Notes under the pieces: generated by a model
The model's database searches: none
What the model was told of the DNA's origin: nothing
What the model saw: only the letters and a program-made list of their open reading frames with translations
Assembly: GCA_017577485.1 (NCBI GenBank)
Contig: PKRI01000005.1
Coordinates: 1 to 64,000, forward strand
Reading direction: 5' to 3'
Source of the DNA: Bacillota bacterium
GTDB lineage: Bacteria > Bacillota > Sulfobacillia > Thermaerobacterales > RSA17
DNA: 64,000 nucleotides
Shown here: piece by piece, positions 8,705-16,389 of the stretch
Position numbering within the stretch: the stretch's first letter is position 1
Layout of the letters: the number at the start of each line of letters is the position of its first letter
Position numbers and translations under genes: made by a program

Positions 8705-10479
8705 CCTCGTGGGCCATGTGGTACGTGTTCGCGGTGATCCTGGCGGTGCTGGCGGCCATGGCCGCGGGACGCTGGCGCTACGACATGATCGGCCTGGCCG
8801 GCCTTCTGGCCCTGGCGGCGGCCGGCATCCTGTCGCCTGCCGAGGCGGTGGCCGGCTTCGGCCACCCGGCGGTGGTGACGGTGGCGGCGGTGCTGGTGGT
8901 GGGCGAGGCGCTGCAGGCCTCGCGGGCCGTGGACCTGGTCGCGGGCCTGCTGGACCGGGTGCGGCGCCCCTGGCTGCGGGTGCCGGCGCTGGTGGGCACG
9001 GTGACCGCCATCTCCGGCTTCATGAACGACACCGGCGCCCTGGCGGCCATGATGCCGGCGGTGGTCCGCACCGCACGCCGGCTGAAACTGCCGGCCTCAC
9101 GGCTGCTGATGCCCGTGGCCTACGGGTCGCTGCTGGGCGGCATGATCACCCTGATCGGCACCCCCGCCAACATCATCATCGCCTCGCTGCGGGCCGAGGC
9201 CGTGGGACGCCCCTTCGCCCTCTTCGACTACACCTGGGTGGGGCTGCCCGTGGCGCTGGCCGGCGCCCTGTTCCTGGGCCTGGTGGGGTGGCGCCTGGCG
9301 CCCGCCCGGGAAGCCGCCGGAGACCGGGCCGACTCCTTCGACATCCGCGACTACGTGACCGAGGTGCGGGTAACGCCGTCATCGCCCCTGGCGGGCCGGC
9401 CGCTGGCCTACGCGGGCACCCTGGCCGAGGCCGAGGTGACCGTCATCGGCCTGGTGCGGGACGGGCAGGTCCAACCCATGCCGGCGCCTTACCAGGAGAT
9501 CCGTCCCGGCGACCTGCTGGTGATCACCGCCGACTCCCAGCAGTTGACCCGCTTCGTGGACCAGGCCGGCGTGGAACTGGTGCCCCAGAAGGACGTGGAG
9601 CAGACGCTGCGGGGCGGTCCCGTGGACCTGGCCGAGGTGGTGGTGGGCCCGGGGTCGGGGGTCGTGGACCAGACGGTCCGCGACCTGAACCTGCGGCAGC
9701 GCTTCGGCGTCAACCTGCTGGCGGTGTCCCGGCTGGGCGCGCGGCCGGCGGCCCGGGTGGCCAGCATCCGCTTCCAGCCCGGCGACGTGCTGCTGCTGCA
9801 GGGCCGGCCTGAGGCCCTGCGGCAGGTCGTCCGCCGGTTCGACCTGCTCCCGCTGCCGGACCGCGGTGTCCGGCTGGGCACCGCGGCCCCGGCGGCCCTG
9901 ACGCTGGGCGTGTTGGTGGGCGCCGTGGCGGCCATCGTCGCCGGCATCCTGCCCTTCGAGATCGCCTTCCTGGCCGCCGCCCTGCTGATGGTGGCCCTGG
10001 GCGTGGTGTCGCCCCGGCGGGCCTACGCCGCCGTGGACTGGCCGGTGCTGGTGCTGATCGGGTCGATGCTGCCTTACGGGACCGCCCTGGAAGCCAGCGG
10101 CGGCGCGGCATACCTGGGCCGGCTGCTGTCGGAGGCGGCGGCCGGCGCGGGAGGCTGGCAGGCGGTGGCGCTGTTTTTCGCGGCCACCACCCTGCTGACC
10201 AACCTGATCGGCGCCAAACCCGCCGCCGTGCTGGCAGGGTCGGTGGCCATCCATACCGCCGCCGGGATGGAGGTGGCTCCCGATCCCCTGCTGATGGCGG
10301 TGGCCGTCGCCGCCTCCAGCGCCTTCCTCACCCCGGTGGGCCACCAGGTCAACGTCATCGTCATGGGCCCCGGGGGATACCGGTTTGCCGACTACCTGCG
10401 GGTCGGTCTGCCCCTGACGCTGCTGACGGGGCTGATGGCCGTGCCCCTGCTCCTGCACTTCTGGCCGCTGGTTCCCTGA
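8701..10479 (+). CDS. SLC13-type (ion transporter superfamily) permease with two RCK_C domains
   Basis: A 592-residue polytopic membrane protein of the divalent anion:Na+ symporter superfamily. Two blocks of hydrophobic helices (about 5-200 and 395-590) carry the signature SGFMNDTGALAAMMPAV and, in the second half, the inverted counterpart TNLIGAKPAAVLAGSVAI plus SSAFLTPVGHQVNVIVMGPG. Between them, residues about 215-385 form two TrkA-C/RCK_C regulatory domains, each with the pattern (V/I)xPGDxLLL. Such proteins carry sulfate, silicate or dicarboxylates, and the actual substrate is not deducible here. The GTG start overlaps the stop of the Mug fusion gene (GTGA), so they form an operon. Confidence 0.88.
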   Translation: MTSWAMWYVFAVILAVLAAMAAGRWRYDMIGLAGLLALAAAGILSPAEAVAGFGHPAVVTVAAVLVVGEALQASRAVDLVAGLLDRVRRPWLRVPALVGTVTAISGFMNDTGALAAMMPAVVRTARRLKLPASRLLMPVAYGSLLGGMITLIGTPANIIIASLRAEAVGRPFALFDYTWVGLPVALAGALFLGLVGWRLAPAREAAGDRADSFDIRDYVTEVRVTPSSPLAGRPLAYAGTLAEAEVTVIGLVRDGQVQPMPAPYQEIRPGDLLVITADSQQLTRFVDQAGVELVPQKDVEQTLRGGPVDLAEVVVGPGSGVVDQTVRDLNLRQRFGVNLLAVSRLGARPAARVASIRFQPGDVLLLQGRPEALRQVVRRFDLLPLPDRGVRLGTAAPAALTLGVLVGAVAAIVAGILPFEIAFLAAALLMVALGVVSPRRAYAAVDWPVLVLIGSMLPYGTALEASGGAAYLGRLLSEAAAGAGGWQAVALFFAATTLLTNLIGAKPAAVLAGSVAIHTAAGMEVAPDPLLMAVAVAASSAFLTPVGHQVNVIVMGPGGYRFADYLRVGLPLTLLTGLMAVPLLLHFWPLVP

Positions 10480-10559
10480 CAGGGCACCCCCCTTGCCCGG
10501 CAGCCGGGAACCCGGTAGAATTCTCCCCGTCACCAACCCGGAAGGGGGGCCGCTTCACG

Positions 10560-10679
10560 GTGGATATGGGCAACATCAGCGGCGGTAAGATGCCGGCCGG
10601 CGGCCGGATGATCACCGCCCTCGCCGTGGGCGTCGGGTCTGCCCCGGGTTGGGACCCCTGCTGCCTGTCGCACCGTTAG
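10560..10679 (+). CDS. Possible 39-residue small protein, unknown
   Basis: A short ORF starting with GTG, with AAGGGGGG about 9 nt upstream. It begins MDMGNISGGKMPAGGRMI and ends with WDPCCLSHR. It is followed 25 bp later by a good intrinsic terminator (10704-10745), which supports a real short transcript, although the terminator may instead serve the upstream permease gene. There is a short hydrophobic run (ITALAVGVGSA) and a CC pair near the C-terminus. I do not recognise a family, and it could be a chance ORF in GC-rich DNA. Confidence 0.35.
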   Translation: MDMGNISGGKMPAGGRMITALAVGVGSAPGWDPCCLSHR

Positions 10680-10703
10680 AACTCCGTCCCACACCGGAAC
10701 CGA

Positions 10704-10745
10704 GACCCGCCGTCCATTCACCGCCGGGCGGCGGGTTTGCTTTTT
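10704..10745 (+). terminator. Intrinsic terminator
   Basis: ACCCGCCG (10705-10712) pairs with CGGCGGGT (10729-10736) around a 16-nt loop, followed by TTGCTTTTT. It would end transcription from the Mug-fusion/permease operon or from the short ORF at 10560, and it insulates the LexA-box promoter region just downstream. Confidence 0.75.
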
Positions 10746-10782
10746 CACCCGCTGCCCGGCCGGGGCGGCACAACAGCCGCCC

Positions 10783-10802
10783 TTGACACGAACATGTGTT
10801 CG
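10783..10802 (+). promoter_or_regulatory. LexA/DinR (SOS) box overlapping a TTGACA -35 element
   Basis: CGAACATGTGTTCG at 10789-10802 fits the Gram-positive LexA consensus CGAACrnryGTTyc in 13 of 14 positions, with perfect 5-bp arms. It directly abuts a consensus -35 hexamer TTGACA at 10783-10788. No clean -10 at the ideal spacing is obvious; TATCAG at 10803 is 14 bp from the -35. LexA bound here would block the promoter, and DNA damage would release it. The only downstream gene on this strand is the 55-residue ORF at 10886. No second box was found in the window. Confidence 0.7.
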
Positions 10803-10885
10803 TATCAGGCTGGACCCGGAAAGGCTAGGCAGGATTCCAGGAAGCCGCGCGGCGGCGCGGCAGCGGGAAAGGAGTTTCACGCGCC

Positions 10886-11053
10886 ATGTGGCGCCAGCAC
10901 GACCCCCGGAACCGGCAAGACCGAGCCCGACCGGAAAGGAGTCCCGAGACCCTGGAACGGGCGCTGAACCGCTGGCTGCTGAACCGCCAGTGGCGGCGCG
11001 AGCGCGACCTGGAGGAACGCCGGTACTGGATGCTGCGCGGCTTCCTGGGCTAG
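10886..11053 (+). CDS. Small Arg-rich protein (55 aa) downstream of an SOS box
   Basis: This ORF of 55 codons starts with ATG and has AAAGGAG 11 nt upstream. The product is very basic and predicted helical, with many Arg residues and four Trp (RALNRWLLNRQWRRERDLEE near the middle) and a C-terminal YWMLRGFLG. It lies 84 bp downstream of the LexA box and is the first ORF after it. Its TAG stop shares the palindrome CTAG with the stop of the convergent MFS gene. I recognise no family. SOS-induced small proteins in Firmicutes include division inhibitors such as YneA, but this one has neither a LysM domain nor a clear membrane segment, so no function is claimed. Confidence 0.55.
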   Translation: MWRQHDPRNRQDRARPERSPETLERALNRWLLNRQWRRERDLEERRYWMLRGFLG

Positions 11054-12336
11054 GCCCGTGCCCGGCCTGCGCCTCCAGCCGCCCCGGCGGCGGCCGCCGC
11101 CAGCAGGTTGACTGCAGCCGCCAGCAGCAGGGCCGGCGTGTAGCCGCCCCAGTGGTCGATGATCAGGCCGCCGATGCTGGGGCCCACCGCCTGCCCCACG
11201 CCGAACCCCACGGTCAGCACGCCCAGGGCGGCCGCCGCCCGGGCCGGACCGGCATAGTCGCCGGCGGCGGCCGCCACCAGGCCGGGAACGCCCCAGGCCG
11301 TCAACCCGTAGAGCACCGCCGACAGGCGGTACCAGGCCAGGCCTGTGCCGAGGGCCAGGGCGGCAAAGCCCACGGCCTGCACCGCCAGCACCACCGCCAG
11401 GGCCCGGTGCCTCCCCCAGCGGTCCGACGCGGCGCCGGCCAGGATGCCGCTGAGGATGCTGACCAGGCCCGCCTCGGCCCACAGGCGGCCCGCGGCGGCT
11501 TCCGCCAGCCCGCGGCCTTCCACCAGCGCCGCCGCGAAGAAGGTAACGTAAATGATGTAAGCGCCGCCCCACAGCGTGTAGGCCAGGCCGATCCAGCGCA
11601 GCGCCGAGATCCCTGCCGCCGGCCCGGCGGCCGCGGCGGCCGCACCCGCCGGGGCGGCGGATTCGTCGGAACCGCCGCCCAGAGGCGTGAGCCCCAGGTC
11701 TTCCGGCCTGTCGCGCACCGCCACCGCCGCCAGCAGCGTGATGACCGCGGCCGCCCCGGCCAGCGCGAACCACGCCGTGCGCCAGCCGTCCACATCGGCC
11801 CCCAGCACGGGCGGCAGCAGGAAGCCGGAAACCGTCAGGCCCAGGCCGTTGCCGGCCACCACCACGCCGGTGGCCGCCCCGCGGCGCTGGGCGGCAAACC
11901 AGGCCGACACCAGGCTGGCGGCGGGAATGTAGGCCGCCCCGCTGCCCAGGCCCGTCAGGGTGCGGCCCAGCAGCGCCCCGGCAAAATCGCCGGCGGCGCC
12001 CGTCAGCAGCATGCCGGCGGCGGCTGCCGCCAGCCCCGCCAGGATCACCCTCCGGGAACCCCACCGCGAGGCCGCCAGCCCCCCCAGCAGGGCCAGGCCC
12101 AGGTAGCCGGTCAGGTTGCCGGTGGCCACGAAGCCCATCTGGCTGCGGGTGAGGTTCAGGCCCTCGCGCATGGACGGCAGGATGACGGTGTAGGCGAAGC
12201 GGCCGAACCCCACGGCGGCCATGGTCACCAGCATCAGCGCCGCCAGCACCAGGTAGCCCCGGTGCAGGCGGGCTGCGGCGGCCGGGGCGGTGGGATGCCC
12301 GCCGGCGCCGCCGCCTCGAGGGACGTCCACGCTCAC
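11050..12336 (-). CDS. Major facilitator superfamily transporter
   Basis: A 428-residue 12-helix MFS protein. The first helix is YLVLAALMLVTMAAVGFGRFAY, the loop 2-3 signature is GGLAASRWGSRRV, and the loop 8-9 counterpart is GAASDRWGRHRAL. The profile resembles YbfB/sugar-or-aromatic-acid type MFS permeases. The GTG at 12336 is chosen because it lies 7 bp after the thioesterase stop and gives a normal length; the open frame extends upstream only by overlapping that gene. Co-transcription with PaaK and a PaaI-like thioesterase suggests uptake or export of an aromatic acid, but this is inference from context. It converges on the small ORF ending at 11053. Confidence 0.85.
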   Translation of the reverse strand: MSVDVPRGGGAGGHPTAPAAAARLHRGYLVLAALMLVTMAAVGFGRFAYTVILPSMREGLNLTRSQMGFVATGNLTGYLGLALLGGLAASRWGSRRVILAGLAAAAAGMLLTGAAGDFAGALLGRTLTGLGSGAAYIPAASLVSAWFAAQRRGAATGVVVAGNGLGLTVSGFLLPPVLGADVDGWRTAWFALAGAAAVITLLAAVAVRDRPEDLGLTPLGGGSDESAAPAGAAAAAAGPAAGISALRWIGLAYTLWGGAYIIYVTFFAAALVEGRGLAEAAAGRLWAEAGLVSILSGILAGAASDRWGRHRALAVVLAVQAVGFAALALGTGLAWYRLSAVLYGLTAWGVPGLVAAAAGDYAGPARAAAALGVLTVGFGVGQAVGPSIGGLIIDHWGGYTPALLLAAAVNLLAAAAAGAAGGAGRARA

Positions 12337-12343
12337 GCCCGCT

Positions 12344-12904
12344 TCACACCTGGCTCGCCGGCCCGTGGGGAGCCCCGGGGCCGGCACCCGGTGCACCGGG
12401 TGCCGCCTGGCCGGCGGATGGACCTCCGGCCTGCTGCTCCGACGGCCACGGGACCGGCGCGACCCCGTCCTGCAGCGCGTCTTTCGGCGGGGAATCCACC
12501 AGCGGCCGCTCGCTGCGGTGGACCACGCCCAGGCAGTGGGCGATTTCCTGGCCGGAACCGTCCAGCACCCGCATTTCGTAGAACCCGGCGGACCGGCCGG
12601 CCCGAAGCCGGCGGGCCTCGGCCACCAGCCTGTCACCTGCCGACGCCGCCCGCATGAACTGGATGGACACGCTGGTGGCCACCGCCACGCGGCCGTGGCT
12701 GTTGCTGGCCACGGCAAAGGCGTAGTCGGCCAGGCTGAACACGAAACCCCCGTGGGGCACGCCGGCGAAGTTGAACACGTCGGGGGTCACCCGGGCCTCC
12801 ACCCGGGCATAGCCGGGCCCTGCCGCCACCAGTTCGAAGCCCATGAAGCGGGCGTAGGGATCGGACCGGAACCGCTCCACCAGCGGCGCGGGCAGCGAGA
12901 TCAT
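12344..12904 (-). CDS. paaI: PaaI-like hotdog-fold acyl-CoA thioesterase
   Basis: A 186-residue protein; residues 1-135 form a hotdog thioesterase domain with the PaaI signature FNFAGVPHGGFVFSLADYAFA, whose Asn/Gly/Asp region surrounds the catalytic site. PaaI hydrolyses ring-hydroxylated phenylacetyl-CoA thioesters and is thought to rescue trapped CoA. The last 50 residues are a Pro/Ala/Gly-rich tail of no known role. Its ATG overlaps the PaaK stop by 4 bp, and the MFS gene follows at once. No ring-hydroxylating PaaABCDE genes are in the window, so a general aryl-CoA thioesterase role is also possible. Confidence 0.82.
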   Translation of the reverse strand: MISLPAPLVERFRSDPYARFMGFELVAAGPGYARVEARVTPDVFNFAGVPHGGFVFSLADYAFAVASNSHGRVAVATSVSIQFMRAASAGDRLVAEARRLRAGRSAGFYEMRVLDGSGQEIAHCLGVVHRSERPLVDSPPKDALQDGVAPVPWPSEQQAGGPSAGQAAPGAPGAGPGAPHGPASQV

Positions 12905-14232
12905 GACGCCTGCTGCCGCCGCAGGTCGACGATGCGGACGGCCTTCCCCTCGCTGCGCGGCACCGTGCGCGGCGGCTTCAGGTCCACCCGGACCCGCACC
13001 GTCAGTTCCTGCAGCAGCCGGTGCTCCAGGCGCTGCTGCAGCCGGCGCAGGCCCTCCGACCCGGCGCCGTCGTCGTCGCCGATCTCGGCCCAGACGGCGG
13101 GCGTCACCTCCACCTGGACCGTCAACTGGTCCAGGCTGCCCTGCCGGTCCACCACCACCTGGTAGTGGGGGGCCACCTCGGGCACCCCCAGCAGCACCCG
13201 CTCGATCTCCGAGGGGAAGACGTTGACGCCGCGGATGATCAGCATGTCGTCGGCCCGCCCCTTGACCCGGGTCATGCGGCGGAAGGTGCGGCCGCAGGCG
13301 CAGGGCTCCGACACCAGCGCAGCGATGTCGCCGGTGCGGTAGCGGATGACGGGGAAGGCTTCCTTGGTGAGGGTCGTGAAGACCAGCTCGCCGTCCTCGC
13401 CGTCGGGCACCGGCTCGCCGGTCTCAGGGTTGATGACCTCCACCAGGAAGTGATCCTCGAAGATGTGGGCGCCCCGCTTTTCTTCCCAGCACTCGCAGGC
13501 CACGCCCGGACCGATGACCTCGCTGAGGCCGTAGATGTCCACGGCGTGCAGGTGCAGTTCGTCCTCGATCTGCCGGCGCAGTTCCTCGGTCCAGGGTTCG
13601 GCGCCGAAGATGCCGTAGCGCAGGCTGAGCCTGGAGGTGTCCACCCCCGCCTCCCGCATGTGCTCCGCCAGGTTCAGGGCGTAGGACGGCGTGCAGCAGA
13701 TGCCGTGGGGCTGGAAGTCCTGCAGCAGGGTGATCTGCCGCTGGGTGAAGCCGCCCGAGGCGGGAACCACCGTCACGCCCATCTTCTCGGCGCCGTAGTG
13801 CATGCCCAGGCCGCCGGTGAAGAGGCCGTAGCCGTAGGCGTTATGCAGGATGTGCCCGGGCTCGGCGCCGGCGCAGCCCAGCGAGCGGGCGCAGACTTCA
13901 GCCCAGACGTCCAGGTCGTTGCGGGTGTAGCCGACCACCGTCGGCTTGCCCTTGGTGCCGCTGGAGCCGTGGATGCGGGCCACGTTGCTGAGGGGTTCCG
14001 CGAAAAGCCCGAAGGGGTAATTGTCGCGCAGGTCCTGTTTAACCGTGAAGGGGAAACGGGCCAGGTCCTCGAGGCTGCGCAGGTCGTCCGGCGTGACCCC
14101 GGCTTCCTCGAACCGGCGCCGGTAGAAGGGAACTCGATGATAAGTCCGTTCCAGCACCTGCCGCAGCCGCTCCAACTGCAGGCGTTGGAGCTGTGTGCGA
14201 TCCATGGTTTCGCATTCGGGATTCCAGATCAC
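12901..14232 (-). CDS. paaK: Phenylacetate-CoA ligase
   Basis: A 443-residue adenylate-forming ligase that activates phenylacetate (or a related aryl acid) to its CoA thioester with ATP. Visible features are the family N-terminus (IWNPECET, then LQLERLRQVLERTYHRVPFYRRRFEEAG), the P-loop-like SSGTKGKPTVVGYT, YGLSEVIGPGVACEC, the RTGDIAAL core and the C-terminal GRADDMLIIRGVNVFPSEIE. The GTG at 14232 is preferred because it gives the conserved IWN start and has GGAGGG upstream; the open frame back to 14313 has no support. It heads the paaK-paaI-MFS operon. Confidence 0.93.
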   Translation of the reverse strand: MIWNPECETMDRTQLQRLQLERLRQVLERTYHRVPFYRRRFEEAGVTPDDLRSLEDLARFPFTVKQDLRDNYPFGLFAEPLSNVARIHGSSGTKGKPTVVGYTRNDLDVWAEVCARSLGCAGAEPGHILHNAYGYGLFTGGLGMHYGAEKMGVTVVPASGGFTQRQITLLQDFQPHGICCTPSYALNLAEHMREAGVDTSRLSLRYGIFGAEPWTEELRRQIEDELHLHAVDIYGLSEVIGPGVACECWEEKRGAHIFEDHFLVEVINPETGEPVPDGEDGELVFTTLTKEAFPVIRYRTGDIAALVSEPCACGRTFRRMTRVKGRADDMLIIRGVNVFPSEIERVLLGVPEVAPHYQVVVDRQGSLDQLTVQVEVTPAVWAEIGDDDGAGSEGLRRLQQRLEHRLLQELTVRVRVDLKPPRTVPRSEGKAVRIVDLRRQQAS

Positions 14233-14309
14233 CTGCCACCCTCCTCGACAACACAGCCTCCTTTCGTATCGGATTCCTCGATGCAGGCCGCTCTTCCTTT
14301 CGAAAGCCG

Positions 14310-15152
14310 TCACGAAGCCCGGCGCCCGGCGGCAGCCGAAACGAGGGCCCAGGCGGCGGCACAGGTCACGACGATCATGGCGCCGGCCGGCACGTCCAGG
14401 TAGTAAGCCAGGGTCAGCCCCGCCAGCACGCTGGCCGTGCTGAAGGCCGCCGCGTAAAGCAGGGTGCGGCCGAGGCCGCGGGCCACCTGCAGCGCCGCCG
14501 TCACCGGCAGCACCATCAGCGCCGCCACCAGCAGCACACCCACCACGCGCATGGCCACCACCACCGTCACCGCCGCCAGCACGGCCAGGCCCCGGTTGAG
14601 CCAGGCCACCGGCAGGCCCGAGGCCAGCGCGGTCTCCTCGTCCACCACCAGCGCCAGCAGTTCCTTGTAGAAGGCGGCCACTCCGGCCACGACCAGGGCG
14701 CCCATGGCCGCCAGCAGCGCCGCGTCGCCGGGCCGCACCGTGACCAGCGACCCGAAGAGGTACCCGAACAGGTCGATATTGCCGGCGCCGGCCAGCCTGG
14801 CCAGCACCAGGCCGGCGCCCAGACCCAGGGAGGCGTAAATGGCCACGGCGGCGTCGCCTGGAGCGCGGCCGGCGGACCGCAGCCGCTCGATGCCCAGGGA
14901 CCCCAGCACCGCCGCGGCCAGCGCGCCCAACACCGGGTTGGCGCCCAGCAGCAGGGCGCCGGCCACCCCCGCAAAGGCCGCGTGGCCCAGGCCGTCGGCC
15001 AGCAGCGACAGGCGGCGCAGCACCAGGAAGGTCCCGATGACCGGGGCGGCCACCCCGGCCACCAGGCCGGCCAGGTAGGCCCGCTGCATGAAGTCCAGGC
15101 CCAGCGGTCCGGGCAGGGACGCCGCCGCCTGCAGCAGCCCGTCCACCGTCAC
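14310..15152 (-). CDS. znuB: Zinc/manganese-type ABC transporter permease (ZnuB family)
   Basis: A 280-residue membrane protein of the ABC-3 family with about eight hydrophobic helices, including GVAAPVIGTFLVLRRLSLLADGLGHAAFAGVAGALL, which is the conserved ATPase-contact region. It forms the metal channel with the adjacent ATPase gene, whose end it overlaps by 4 bp. The operon order on the minus strand is metal-binding protein, Fur-type regulator, ATPase, permease. Zinc is the likeliest substrate because of the embedded Fur/Zur-type regulator, but manganese or iron cannot be excluded from sequence. Confidence 0.9.
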   Translation of the reverse strand: MTVDGLLQAAASLPGPLGLDFMQRAYLAGLVAGVAAPVIGTFLVLRRLSLLADGLGHAAFAGVAGALLLGANPVLGALAAAVLGSLGIERLRSAGRAPGDAAVAIYASLGLGAGLVLARLAGAGNIDLFGYLFGSLVTVRPGDAALLAAMGALVVAGVAAFYKELLALVVDEETALASGLPVAWLNRGLAVLAAVTVVVAMRVVGVLLVAALMVLPVTAALQVARGLGRTLLYAAAFSTASVLAGLTLAYYLDVPAGAMIVVTCAAAWALVSAAAGRRAS

Positions 15153-15940
15153 GACGCCTCCCCGTGGCTGTGGGCGATCAAACGCAGGTCGCCGAAAGTG
15201 CGGCTCAGGGCCTGGGGATCGCCGGCCACGTCGGTCACCGGTCCCTGGCAGATGAGCCGGCGGTTGAGGCAGGCCAGGTGGGTGACGCGCCCGGTGATGG
15301 CGGCCAGGTCGTGGGAAACCATCATCACCGTCCGGCCCGTTTCCCGCTGGAGGCGGGCCAGCAGGTCGTAGAACCGCTCCTGGGCGGCGGCGTCGATGCC
15401 CGCCATGGGCTCGTCCAGCAGCAGGACCTCCGCGTCGGCCGCCAGGGCCCGGGCGATGAAGGCCCGCTGCTGCTGCCCGCCCGACAGGTCGCTGAGCCGC
15501 GCCTCGGCCCGGTCCTCCATGCCCACCGCCGCCAGGGCCCGGTCCACCGCGTCCCGGTCGGCGCGGTTCAGGGGGCGCAGCAGTCCCCGCCGCGGGACCC
15601 GGCCCGCCAGCACCAGTTCCCGGACCGTGATGGGAAACGGCCGGACATAGGCCTGGGACAGTTGGGGCACGTAGGCGATGCGCGCCCCGAACTGGCCCGG
15701 GCGCACCAGGGGCCGGCCGAACCAGCGCACCGTGCCCTGCTGGGGACGGAGCAGGCCCAGGGCGATCTTGAGCAGCGTGGTCTTGCCGCTGCCGTTGGGC
15801 CCGATCAGGCCCAGGAACATCCCCCGCTCCAGGCGCAGGCTGACGGCCTCCAGCACCGGCTGCCCGCCGTAGCTGAAATGGATGTCCTCCAGCGAAAGGA
15901 CCGGGCCGGCGTCTTCAGCCCTCACCGGCTTCACCCCCAT
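15149..15940 (-). CDS. znuC: Zinc/manganese-type ABC transporter ATP-binding protein (ZnuC family)
   Basis: A 263-residue ABC ATPase: Walker A GPNGSGKTT, Q-loop YVPQLSQAYVRPFPITV (the PFP..V pattern is usual in metal ATPases), signature LSGGQQQR, Walker B VLLLDEP and the switch His in MMVSHD. The ATG at 15940 lies inside the 3' end of the regulator gene (26-bp overlap), and GTG codons at 15934 and 15925 are alternatives. It drives the ABC-3 permease encoded immediately downstream. Confidence 0.92.
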   Translation of the reverse strand: MGVKPVRAEDAGPVLSLEDIHFSYGGQPVLEAVSLRLERGMFLGLIGPNGSGKTTLLKIALGLLRPQQGTVRWFGRPLVRPGQFGARIAYVPQLSQAYVRPFPITVRELVLAGRVPRRGLLRPLNRADRDAVDRALAAVGMEDRAEARLSDLSGGQQQRAFIARALAADAEVLLLDEPMAGIDAAAQERFYDLLARLQRETGRTVMMVSHDLAAITGRVTHLACLNRRLICQGPVTDVAGDPQALSRTFGDLRLIAHSHGEAS

Positions 15941-16385
15941 CCCGCCGGCAGTCGCCGCAGTAGCCGTAGATCTCCAGGGCGTGCCCGGTGAGGGCGAAGC
16001 CGTGGCGCCGGGCCACCTGGGCCAGCGACGCCTGCACGGCGCACTCGGCGAACTCCACCGAGCGGCCACAGTGGATGCAGATCAGGTGATGGTGGTGGTC
16101 GCCGGCCGCCGCCAGCGAGAAGCGGTGGGCGTGGCGCGTGTGCAGGTGCGACTGGCAGGCGATGCCGAGCTGGGCCAGGGTGCGCAGGGTCCGGTAGACG
16201 GTGTCCAGGCTCAGGTCGGGGAAGGAGTCCCGCACCTGGTTGAACACCTCCTGGGCCGTCAGGTGCCGCGGCGAGGCCAGCAGCACCTGGAGGATGGCCC
16301 GCCGCTGGGGCGTGCCCCTGAAGCCGGCCGCCCGCAGCCGGGCCATGAGGTCGTCGAGCCGCTGGTCACCCATGGGGACGGTCAT
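15915..16385 (-). CDS. Fur-family metalloregulator, probably Zur
   Basis: A 156-residue Fur-family repressor. The winged helix occupies about residues 10-85 (GTPQRRAILQVLL, LSLDTVYRTLRTL). The metal-binding part has HHHHLICIHCG with the first CxxC and the second CxxC in YGYCGDC near the C-terminus, which form the structural zinc site. The gene lies inside the metal-transporter operon, so it probably senses zinc and autoregulates the unit; iron sensing cannot be formally excluded. Two in-frame ATGs are possible: 16385, with GAGG right before it, and 16373, with AGGAG about 12 nt before it. The start is therefore uncertain by four codons. Confidence 0.88.
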   Translation of the reverse strand: MTVPMGDQRLDDLMARLRAAGFRGTPQRRAILQVLLASPRHLTAQEVFNQVRDSFPDLSLDTVYRTLRTLAQLGIACQSHLHTRHAHRFSLAAAGDHHHHLICIHCGRSVEFAECAVQASLAQVARRHGFALTGHALEIYGYCGDCRRDGGEAGEG

Positions 16386-16389
16386 CTCC

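Noticed and set aside
10783..12657. 624-codon plus-strand frame starting at the LexA box
   Set aside because: It begins inside the promoter, has no ribosome site, and runs antisense through the MFS gene. The 55-codon ORF at 10886 fits better.
14255..14275. CGTATCGG sequence upstream of paaK as a third GntR operator
   Set aside because: It shares only a few bases with the two 27-bp blocks and lacks the paired palindromes.
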